DNA of 64,000 bases from assembly GCF_002135355.1 (NCBI RefSeq), contig NZ_NEGE01000005.1:62001-126000 (forward strand). The letters run 5' to 3'. The position numbers and the translations under genes are program-made. Source of the stretch: Acinetobacter sp. ANC 4169 (GTDB lineage Bacteria; Pseudomonadota; Gammaproteobacteria; Pseudomonadales; Moraxellaceae). The notes under the pieces are model-generated. The model saw only the letters and a program-made list of their open reading frames with translations, had not been told where the DNA came from and did no database searches. Below are positions 30,418 to 38,365 of this stretch, piece after piece (positions within the stretch are counted from its first letter, which is position 1; every line of letters starts with the position of its first letter).

Positions 30418-31332
30418 TTAGAAGTAACCTTCCTGCTTTTTCTTTTCCATCGAGCCTGCTTCATCATGGTCAATCATACGACCTTGACGTTCAGAACTGG
30501 TGGCTAAAAGCATTTCCTGGATAATTTCCGGCAAGGTATTGGCAGTTGATTCAACCGCACCCGTTAATGGGTAACAACCTAAAGTACGGAAACGTACCGA
30601 TTTCATTTGTGGAACTTCACCTTCTTTTAAAGGCATACGTTCATCATCAACCATAATCAGTGTGCCACTACGTTCAACCACAGGACGTTCTGCAGCCAAA
30701 TACAGTGGTACTAATGGAATACTTTCCAAGTAGATATATTGCCAGATATCAAGCTCAGTCCAGTTTGACAACGGGAATACACGAATACTTTCGCCTTTGT
30801 TCACTTTACCGTTGTAAAGATTCCAAAGTTCAGGACGCTGGTTTTTAGGATCCCAACGGTGCTTCGTATCACGGAATGAATATACACGTTCTTTGGCACG
30901 TGACTTTTCTTCATCACGGCGCGCGCCACCAAAAGCGGCATCGAACTTGTATTTATCCAAAGCCTGTTTTAAGCCCTGGGTTTTCATGATGTCGGTATAT
31001 TTAGAACTACCGTGATCAAACGGGTTGATTCCAGCGTCTTTACCTTCTTTGTTTTGATGCACGATCAAATCGAAACCATGGGTTTTCGCCATATTGTCGC
31101 GGAATTTGATCATATCTTTGAACTTCCAGCCCGTGTCTACATGCAGTAGCGGGAATGGAAGTTTTGCAGGATAGAATGCTTTTAAAGCAAGATGCAGCAT
31201 TACTGCAGAATCTTTACCAATAGAATACAACATGACCGGATTTTCAAATTCGGCAGCCACTTCACGGATAATGTGAATACTCTCAGCTTCAAGCTGTTTA
31301 AGATGAGTAAGTCTTTCCTCAGTTATGGACAT
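30418..31332 (-). CDS. cysD: Sulfate adenylyltransferase subunit 2
   Basis: CysD is the catalytic PP-loop subunit that adenylates sulfate to APS in assimilatory sulfate reduction. The 304 residues fit the family. [20 protein letters not shown] is the conserved N-terminus, followed by the PP-loop [30 protein letters not shown], and [14 protein letters not shown] 31332 is chosen over GTG 31341 by comparison with E. coli CysD. cysN follows downstream in the same direction. Confidence 0.96.
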   Translation of the reverse strand: MSITEERLTHLKQLEAESIHIIREVAAEFENPVMLYSIGKDSAVMLHLALKAFYPAKLPFPLLHVDTGWKFKDMIKFRDNMAKTHGFDLIVHQNKEGKDAGINPFDHGSSKYTDIMKTQGLKQALDKYKFDAAFGGARRDEEKSRAKERVYSFRDTKHRWDPKNQRPELWNLYNGKVNKGESIRVFPLSNWTELDIWQYIYLESIPLVPLYLAAERPVVERSGTLIMVDDERMPLKEGEVPQMKSVRFRTLGCYPLTGAVESTANTLPEIIQEMLLATSSERQGRMIDHDEAGSMEKKKQEGYF

Positions 31333-31668
31333 TGACAACACCAGCTCAGATCAACGTGTACTTATTACACTTTTAAAAATATATATATTCATTATAGAGA
31401 TTTAGTTATCACATCTATTGCTTGTTTTATTATATTGATATGCATATTTGTCATATAAAGCTTAACTAATAAAGAGTATAAGTTTTTATTAATGATTCAC
31501 TTAAATGATGTTCTATTATTTTATCCAGATGCGCCCTTTACCACAAGCCAACATTAAAATGTACAAAATCTAATCTGATTGTTAATTCATCTAACACATC
31601 TATGTCATTCTTGCTGAAAATTGCATAGAGTACTTAGACTTTCTCCCATCTCCTGTATTTTTTGAATT
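31333..31668. other. Divergent promoter region of cysD
   Basis: 336 AT-rich bases between cysD and the divergent unknown gene. A CysB site would be expected here but I cannot point to one with confidence. Confidence 0.5.
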
Positions 31669-32211
31669 ATGCATACGCTAGACCGTACTCTTGAATCCGT
31701 TAAATCCCGCCTGGAACAGGCGCAGCTTGCAGGTCATATCTATCAGCACAATGCACAGTTACTGGTATTGCAAGAACCCTTGAATGATGATGGCTCGATC
31801 CTGAATAATTTTGTGCAACATGAACTGAGTGCCGACCAGATTGGGCTGCAATTCGGACTAAGACTTTCGGATAAGCATTTAGACTTTTTGATTGGGGTCA
31901 CCCATAGCAATCAGGATCGCAGCTATGAAATTGGTGCAGGAAACTTAAAGGCCGATCAGAAAGCCTTTAACTTGCTCTATGCCTTTTATAACTATCCCAA
32001 GGCATTTTATCTGGTAAGCCTGCCACTGACCGCCAATAGCGCTCAGCTTGCAGATGCCATTGAAACTCAGTTGTTCAGCCAGCCGCAATTAGACTTCTTG
32101 AGTACAGCCATTAAGACGAATCCCATGGGACAACAGGTGAACTGGATGAAGAACTTTATTGTGCAACAAGCCCTAGAGATGAAAGTCCGTATTCAAACCT
32201 GTCTGTATTGA
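31669..32211 (+). CDS. Hypothetical protein
   Basis: The 180-residue soluble protein has no signal peptide or membrane segment and alternates helical and strand-like stretches (for example IGAGNLKADQKAFNLLYAFY). I do not recognise a family. Codon use is like the neighbours, so it is probably a native core gene. It is read divergently from cysD. Confidence 0.7.
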   Translation: MHTLDRTLESVKSRLEQAQLAGHIYQHNAQLLVLQEPLNDDGSILNNFVQHELSADQIGLQFGLRLSDKHLDFLIGVTHSNQDRSYEIGAGNLKADQKAFNLLYAFYNYPKAFYLVSLPLTANSAQLADAIETQLFSQPQLDFLSTAIKTNPMGQQVNWMKNFIVQQALEMKVRIQTCLY

Positions 32212-32648
32212 TGATTTTAGCTAGGGATAGCGTTCATTTAGATAAAAAACCAAAGTAGGAAGTCGTTATTCATCACCTAGCGGATTTTCTGCATGACCCG
32301 TTGCCCAATGCAGCTGTTGGGCATTGAGCAACGGGTTATGTTTTAAGTGGGTCGTCGGAAGTGATCAAGACATCGCCCTGATCATTTTTAAGGTCTATTT
32401 ATCATCCCCTATTCTCCCACTCCACCCACAACCGTATACGGAAAGTGCTGTTGTTGATGCCAACAAATATAGGCTGAAGTTACAGTATTTGAATGGGTTT
32501 TTAAATGCTGGAAAGATGCCATGTTAAGGCAGTATTTTTCATTTTCAGCCGAATAATTTTTATACAATTACGCTCTATAAACTTACTTGTGTTACGGCTC
32601 TAGAAGACTGCATTATCTGCTGATATTGCAGACATAGAGCACATAATA
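32212..32648. other. Intergenic region with a long inverted repeat
   Basis: 437 bases without a credible gene. It holds the 20-bp-arm inverted repeat at 32292-32340, a TGATCA pair near 32358-32386, and a CCGTATACGG palindrome near 32433 that is also found inside the repeat at 22672. This suggests decayed repeat elements. Confidence 0.5.
32292..32340. repeat. Long hairpin, 20-bp arms
   Basis: The arms 32292-32311 and 32321-32340 are complementary at 18 of 20 positions around a 9-base loop. It ends without a T-run, so it looks more like a repetitive palindrome than a terminator. Confidence 0.65.
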
Positions 32649-33476
32649 ATGACTCACTCTATCTACCCTTGCCTGTGGTTTGAAAAAAATGCCAAAGCTG
32701 CATTTGAATGGTATTGCTCTATTTTTCCAAATAGCCACCTGATCGAAGAAAATCAATATGCGGTAAAAGCACAATTGGCGGGCATACGGTTTTTAGCAAT
32801 TAATGACGGACCTACTTTTCATCCCAATCCTTCAATTTCTTTTATGGTGATTTGTGAAAATCGAACCGAGATAGATTGCTATTGGAATCAATTGATTGAA
32901 GGGGGTTCTGCACAAATGGCATTGGGACAATATGCATGGAGTGATTATTATGGCTGGCTGCAAGATCAATACGGTTTTAGCTGGCAACTTTATTTGGGAA
33001 AATTATCCGATACCAATCAGCAAAAAATTGTCCCAACGCTGATGTATTGTGGCGCATATCAGGGACAATGCCTGGCTGCGTTAAATTTTTACCAAAGCCT
33101 ATTTCATCATTTTCGCACCCAAGGCATTTTAAAATATAGCGAGGGCGAATATGCCGGACAAATAAAACATGCCCAGGTGATCGCCAATCACTTCACCCTG
33201 ATGGCCATGGACAGTGGCGTTCCGCAACCGTTTGAATTTAATGAGGCTGTATCCTTGATCATTGAATGCGAAGACCAAGCCGAAATTGATTATTACTGGA
33301 ATAGCATCACGCTAAAAGGTTTTGAGGGCCAATGTAGTTGGTGTAAGGACCAGTTTGGAGTGAGCTGGCAAATTCATCCTGAAAATTTGAGTGAAATACT
33401 CAGGCAAAACCCTCGTGCGCAGGCAGCGGTGTTTAAAATGAAAAAACTGTTGATTGATGATTTACTTCATGCCTGA
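32649..33476 (+). CDS. Tandem VOC (PhnB-like) domain protein
   Basis: The 275 residues contain two PhnB-type vicinal-oxygen-chelate domains, each starting with the family pattern P-x-L-W/M-x-x-x-A-x-x-A-x-x-F/W-Y (about residues 5-125 and 133-258). Both end in the QYGFSWQLY/QFGVSWQIHPE signature. Members bind a metal or small molecule; the activity is unknown. It lies 91 bases before the Pga-type hydrolase gene on the same strand. Confidence 0.82.
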   Translation: MTHSIYPCLWFEKNAKAAFEWYCSIFPNSHLIEENQYAVKAQLAGIRFLAINDGPTFHPNPSISFMVICENRTEIDCYWNQLIEGGSAQMALGQYAWSDYYGWLQDQYGFSWQLYLGKLSDTNQQKIVPTLMYCGAYQGQCLAALNFYQSLFHHFRTQGILKYSEGEYAGQIKHAQVIANHFTLMAMDSGVPQPFEFNEAVSLIIECEDQAEIDYYWNSITLKGFEGQCSWCKDQFGVSWQIHPENLSEILRQNPRAQAAVFKMKKLLIDDLLHA

Positions 33477-33567
33477 TCGTTCTACAACCAGGCCACAGCA
33501 TAATAAAACAATGATGAATGAATTGAGATTTTTGAAAAATTCAATAAATGATAAAGCGAGTATAACA

Positions 33568-34797
33568 ATGAATAATTTTAAAAATTTATACCAGAACAGG
33601 TTGAGCCATTGTCTTTATTGGAGCTTAAGCTGTCTACCCTTGTCTGCATATTCTGCCGATATTGTGCAAATCAAACAACATCCTATTGATGCAATTGTGC
33701 AGCAAAATATGACGCAAAAATCAGTCGCGCCGCCCTTAAAAAAAACCGGAAAAATCGATCAGATGCGTATCATGCATATCGATATTGACTACGTTTATGA
33801 TAAAGATAAGAAACAGCAGCAACGAAATCTTCAAGATTTAATCCAACGGATTATCCAGATACAACCGAATACCATTTTCTTGCAAGCCTTTGCCGACCCC
33901 GATGCCAATGGTTCAACCGATCAGGTGTACTTTAAAAACCGCCATATCCCGACCAGAGATAATCTTTTCCCTGTTCTGGTCAGCCAGATTCGTAGCAAGA
34001 CCCAGGTTAAGCATATTTATGCCTGGCTACCGTTAATGGCTTGGGAGTTTCCCAAAAGTTACAAACTGACCTATGTTTCACACAACCAAGGCGGAAAACA
34101 AGGCTATATTCGGGTTTCACCCTTTGATCCTAAAAATCTCAAATATGTTTCCGAAATTTATTTAGACTTTATAAAATCAAATGCGGTGGATGGCGTGCTC
34201 TATCACGATGATGTCACGCTCAACGATTATGAAGATAGCTCTGCTCCGGCACAAAGTATGTACCGAACTTGGGGATTCGGTGCAGATCAATTATTAAAAC
34301 AACCTCGGCAATCTAAACAGTTGGAATTTGCAAAATTCAAAACAGCCTATCTGGATCAGTTTGCTGCAGGCATTACCAAAATCATTAAACAGCAACAGCC
34401 TAATTTGCTAACTGCACGCAATATGTATGCACCGGTAGTATTAGAGCCACATAGTGAAAACTGGTTTAGCCAATCCATGCCTAGTACTTATCAATATTAT
34501 GACTACAATGCCATTATGGCCATGCCTTATATGGAAGAAGCGGATGACCATCAACAGTTTTATTTAGACCTGATACGACAGTCAAAAAAATACGACCCAG
34601 ATTTGAGTCATACGATCTTTGAACTTCAAGCATTGAATTGGATAAACGATCAGAAGCTTTCCACCGAAGAAATTGTGGATACCATCAAGTTTTTAGAAAA
34701 AAACGGGGTAAAACATATTGGTTATTACCCCGATGATTTTGTCCATGAACATCCTCAGCCTTCTAAGCTGAAATCCGCTTTTTTAACTGGTGATTAG
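33568..34797 (+). CDS. Secreted PgaB C-terminal-type glycoside hydrolase (GH153-like), separate protein
   Basis: The 409-residue protein is exported by a signal peptide ending L-S-A-Y-S-A and aligns, from memory, end to end with the C-terminal hydrolase half of E. coli PgaB. The motifs in order are MHIDIDYVYD, LQAFADPD, YAWLPLMAW, HDDVTLNDYEDSSAPA, TARN, IMAMPYME, FELQALNW and GYYPDDF. That domain cleaves partially deacetylated poly-beta-1,6-GlcNAc, with an Asp in the HDD motif needed. No deacetylase domain is present. It is convergent with pgaD, overlapping its 3' end by 35 bases. The ATG 33568 is used; the open frame upstream carries no signal peptide. Confidence 0.88.
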   Translation: MNNFKNLYQNRLSHCLYWSLSCLPLSAYSADIVQIKQHPIDAIVQQNMTQKSVAPPLKKTGKIDQMRIMHIDIDYVYDKDKKQQQRNLQDLIQRIIQIQPNTIFLQAFADPDANGSTDQVYFKNRHIPTRDNLFPVLVSQIRSKTQVKHIYAWLPLMAWEFPKSYKLTYVSHNQGGKQGYIRVSPFDPKNLKYVSEIYLDFIKSNAVDGVLYHDDVTLNDYEDSSAPAQSMYRTWGFGADQLLKQPRQSKQLEFAKFKTAYLDQFAAGITKIIKQQQPNLLTARNMYAPVVLEPHSENWFSQSMPSTYQYYDYNAIMAMPYMEEADDHQQFYLDLIRQSKKYDPDLSHTIFELQALNWINDQKLSTEEIVDTIKFLEKNGVKHIGYYPDDFVHEHPQPSKLKSAFLTGD

Positions 34798-35269
34798 TCT
34801 CAAAAAACTCCAGTAGCCCTTTATTGTTATAATAAAGGGTTAAATTCCTGGCTTGTTGCATATTGATAATATCTGCCGTATTCACCTTAAAGCTACTGGC
34901 AAGTTGGGGTACCGCAATTGCTAATGGGGTATTTCTACGCTCCTTACCTGAAAAACGGACCCAGTTATACGTTGCCCAAAGAAATAGCACACTAATAAAG
35001 CTTAAAATCATTACAATAATATTCATTAAACTTAATTGGCTATCTGGTTGAGCCTCTGTGACCAGTTGCTGATAAATGGTTTCACCTTCAAACCACCAAA
35101 ACAGCACGGTCAATGCTGGCATAAATAACCACATAAACATAAACCAACCTACGATTTGCAAACTGTAACCCATGCTTTTATTACGTACATATTCAGGTTG
35201 ATCAATATATTCTGGCAGCTCCAATTTTGACTCATCTTCAATTAAATAAAATTTATATACTTTAGTCAT
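34763..35269 (-). CDS. pgaD: PgaD, PNAG synthase accessory subunit
   Basis: PgaD is the small inner-membrane partner of the glycosyltransferase PgaC and is needed for PNAG synthesis; in E. coli the pair responds to cyclic di-GMP. The 168-residue protein has two hydrophobic segments (about 40-62 and 78-102), consistent with the family, although PgaD sequences vary a lot and the call leans on operon position. Its ATG at 35269 overlaps the end of pgaC by eight bases, so translation is coupled. Confidence 0.85.
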   Translation of the reverse strand: MTKVYKFYLIEDESKLELPEYIDQPEYVRNKSMGYSLQIVGWFMFMWLFMPALTVLFWWFEGETIYQQLVTEAQPDSQLSLMNIIVMILSFISVLFLWATYNWVRFSGKERRNTPLAIAVPQLASSFKVNTADIINMQQARNLTLYYNNKGLLEFFETNHQLKKRISA

Positions 35270-36530
35270 TTTCTGGCTCTCCTCTAAATCCACGATCTGG
35301 GCTTACCCATCGCGCACGTTTTTGAGTCTTGAAAATCGTTTTAGGTAATGCAACCACTGTCGTCAACATGGTCAGAATCCAGAAGAACAGTGGATACCAA
35401 ATGACCCAAAAATAGTTCCTGAAGATTCGGGCTTTATCATAGGGTTTATCGATACATAAACTGACAAAGAATTGGATCAGGCAAGTTAAACCCAAAATAA
35501 TCCCGTACCATTGTGGAAAGAGAGATTGAATCGCCCACTCTCCTGGTAAAGAAAAAAACAGACCATATAGATATAAGATAATAATACCAAACATCACATA
35601 TGCCCAAACCACACTGACAATAGACTCCAGTGCAATAGGCCACATACGGCGTCGATTCCACTTAAATAAGCTCGGTAAATAAGCAAATAAAACCTCTACT
35701 CCTCCTTGTGCCCAACGTAAACGCTGTTTCCACAAGCCTTTGAAGGTTTCAGGCATATAGATGTAACACAATGCTTGTGGGACATATTGCAAATCCCAAT
35801 GATCGAACTGTAAACGCCATGATACATCGATATCCTCTGTGATCATGTCATCACGCCAATATCCAATCCGGTCGAGTGCCGTTTTACGAAAACCGACTAT
35901 TGCGCCTGAAACAGTAAAGATTCGTCCATAGGTGCGTTGTGCACGTTTAATTAATCCAATAATAGAAGAGAATTCGCCGACCTGAATTTTGCCCAGCATA
36001 CTGGAACGGTTCAAAATACGTGGATTCCCGGTGACTGCCCCAACCCGTGGATAACGGGTTAAATGATGGATCATCCATAAAACTGCATGTGGATGTATTA
36101 AAGCATCCCCATCTATACAAACCAGATATTCATTTTGACTCACCATTGCCCCGGCACGTAAGGCATAGGCCTTACCTTGGTTTTCAGCCAAATGGACAAC
36201 TCTGAGTTTCGGATATTTTTGCAAAAGCTCATCCAGAATTTCAGCAGTTTTATCCTGACTACCGTCATTCACTGCAATGACTTCAAAATCCGGATACTGA
36301 GTTTGCATGACAAATTTTATAGTATCTCTAACCTGTGCTGCCTCATTAAAACAAGGAATAACGATACTGCATCCGTGTTCACTAGGATGAGGCAATGACG
36401 GTTTCTTGTATTCATGTTTTAGATAAAACCAGATTCCTCCTGCAATCCAAATCCAAGCCATAAATAATGGATAGAAAAAAGCAAAACCAAAGTATAAATC
36501 ACTCACACTCATCAAACTGAATTCCCCCAT
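35262..36530 (-). CDS. pgaC: PgaC, poly-beta-1,6-N-acetylglucosamine synthase
   Basis: PgaC is the processive inner-membrane GT2 glycosyltransferase that polymerises UDP-GlcNAc into PNAG. The 422 residues show an N-terminal membrane helix, the GT2 domain with VIPCFNE, AVNDGSQD and CIDGDAL, then ITEDIDVSWRL (TED) and QRLRWAQGG (the Q-R-x-R-W motif of processive enzymes), followed by C-terminal helices. The strong AGGAGGT ribosome site lies within the end of pgaB. Confidence 0.95.
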   Translation of the reverse strand: MGEFSLMSVSDLYFGFAFFYPLFMAWIWIAGGIWFYLKHEYKKPSLPHPSEHGCSIVIPCFNEAAQVRDTIKFVMQTQYPDFEVIAVNDGSQDKTAEILDELLQKYPKLRVVHLAENQGKAYALRAGAMVSQNEYLVCIDGDALIHPHAVLWMIHHLTRYPRVGAVTGNPRILNRSSMLGKIQVGEFSSIIGLIKRAQRTYGRIFTVSGAIVGFRKTALDRIGYWRDDMITEDIDVSWRLQFDHWDLQYVPQALCYIYMPETFKGLWKQRLRWAQGGVEVLFAYLPSLFKWNRRRMWPIALESIVSVVWAYVMFGIIILYLYGLFFSLPGEWAIQSLFPQWYGIILGLTCLIQFFVSLCIDKPYDKARIFRNYFWVIWYPLFFWILTMLTTVVALPKTIFKTQKRARWVSPDRGFRGEPEND

Positions 36531-36532
36531 TA

Positions 36533-38365
36533 TTACCTCCTTTTCGCAGTATTATTGTCATAAGGATTGCGATAAGTTAAAGGACTATCATTGCTGCTTA
36601 ATTCCTTATAAAGATGTTCCTGAATCTGCTGTCCTGCTTTTAATTGATAGTTATTAATTCCAACTTTTTGTATCGCTAGATTTTGTAAAGTTTCATAATT
36701 TTCTTGATAATGTTTCCATTCACGTTTACTGGAATTTGGATTAACGGTAAAACTAAAAATCAGACGCTGCTTTTGTTCAGCATTTAATTTTTTCAACTGT
36801 TTTTGCACAGCCCTAAATATTTCAGGATGTTCAACAGGATCAAATTCAATATAAAGGAAGTCGCTGTACGCCAAACTCTGCTCAATTAAAGGTTTTAGCC
36901 CCCCAATATGTTTATTCTTTAAACCTATTTTCAAAGCAGTTTGATAATTATTACTAATATTGGCGTAATACTTTGCTTGTTGTTTAGTCCGTTCTTTGAT
37001 TTGTAAAACGCGCTTCACTTTTTGAGCACATGCCGTATCCCAGCTTGTATTTTCTACAGCACACGAGAATTCATCTCCAACTTCAATCATCAAGCCTTCA
37101 ATAGAAGTATTGTTCTTAACCAGTTCTCCGGTTAATGTAGCCAGATTCAAGCCTTGTTTCGTTTCTATACTAATCGGCAGCTCTGCATATACGCGGTTAT
37201 CAATGCGGGTACGCGCTTGCCAAACCGTACGGTTGAGCAAATCTCGTCGCATAGCTAATTGCGAGTTCGGAAAATAAGCAACATCTATTTTTCCATCACC
37301 ATTCTCATCAGCTACAACTTTTAATAGCAGTGTATTACTTTTTAATGCATTAATTTGGTCCAGCAACTGCCCAAGTTTCTGGTTAAAAATTTTATTATTG
37401 GCACTAACCATTTCAGTCAGATCAAAACCGACAAAGTTCTTACGTTTTTTGTATTGTTCATTGGCGAAAGTTAAAAAATCCAGCATTTCTGTATGTAGCA
37501 TTTCAGGGGTAGGATTACCCATGACTAACGCACGTTGATATGTGGTACCCGCATCTGCAAGAGTCGACATGCTACCTAAACTAAATGACATAGGTAATCC
37601 TGCCTTCAATGCAAGCTCTTCACTTTCTTTGGTCACTGCCCCATAAGGCCAAAAAACAGCTAAAGTTTTTATACCCAATTGAAAATCTAAAGTTTCCTTC
37701 GATTTCTTTAAATCTTCTATGATCCGTTTTTGATAGGCTGCATCTGTTTCATAACGTTTTAATTTGGGTAAATATGTACGGGTAATTGCAGCGGGTTGCA
37801 TACTCTGTTGAGGGTTGGCAACTATACCTTTGTGCATATTATCTGAATGGGAACCAAACTCGGCTAAGCCAGATTGTTGCATTTCACGCATCTGATCCCA
37901 ATTCATCAAATTGTTTTCGCCATAAGCTTCATAGGCATCTTTGGTATTCCCATTAATCCAGCTCGTAGGAATAGCAAATACCGCAGGAAAGTTATATTGT
38001 TTCAATAAAGGGAAAACCCGGGTATAACTGCTGAGTGCACCATCATCGAAGGTCAACAATACCGATTTTGGCGGTAAGCGTTTTTTCTTTTGCCGTGCCA
38101 GCCAGACATCTTGTAAACGGATGGGCACCCATCCTTCTTGCTGTAACCATGCAAAATATTGGGCCAAATTTTTAGTACTAATTGCATAAAGATCGCGGTC
38201 GCCATTAATGACATCATCGCGCACATCATGAAAGGTAATCGTTACAAATAAATTATCGGGTAGTTCAGTTTTAGTGTTTGTCGCATTTTGTGCCATGCTC
38301 ATCGTGGGTATAGACCAAGCAGTAATAAACAAGATAGCAAGTAAAAATTTTACAATTTTATTCAT
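36533..38365 (-). CDS. pgaB: PgaB, PNAG N-deacetylase with degenerate C-terminal domain
   Basis: PgaB partly deacetylates PNAG in the periplasm before export. The N-terminal CE4 domain is intact: TFHDV, TFDDG (about residue 105) and the HSDNMH metal site, plus FWPYG. The signal peptide ends S-M-A-Q-N with no lipobox Cys, unlike E. coli PgaB. The C-terminal half still follows the hydrolase fold (VVADENGDG where the E. coli protein has FADPDGDG) but the HDD acidic motif is replaced near LMIEVGDEF. The start codon overlaps the pgaA stop as TAATG. Confidence 0.93.
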   Translation of the reverse strand: MNKIVKFLLAILFITAWSIPTMSMAQNATNTKTELPDNLFVTITFHDVRDDVINGDRDLYAISTKNLAQYFAWLQQEGWVPIRLQDVWLARQKKKRLPPKSVLLTFDDGALSSYTRVFPLLKQYNFPAVFAIPTSWINGNTKDAYEAYGENNLMNWDQMREMQQSGLAEFGSHSDNMHKGIVANPQQSMQPAAITRTYLPKLKRYETDAAYQKRIIEDLKKSKETLDFQLGIKTLAVFWPYGAVTKESEELALKAGLPMSFSLGSMSTLADAGTTYQRALVMGNPTPEMLHTEMLDFLTFANEQYKKRKNFVGFDLTEMVSANNKIFNQKLGQLLDQINALKSNTLLLKVVADENGDGKIDVAYFPNSQLAMRRDLLNRTVWQARTRIDNRVYAELPISIETKQGLNLATLTGELVKNNTSIEGLMIEVGDEFSCAVENTSWDTACAQKVKRVLQIKERTKQQAKYYANISNNYQTALKIGLKNKHIGGLKPLIEQSLAYSDFLYIEFDPVEHPEIFRAVQKQLKKLNAEQKQRLIFSFTVNPNSSKREWKHYQENYETLQNLAIQKVGINNYQLKAGQQIQEHLYKELSSNDSPLTYRNPYDNNTAKRR

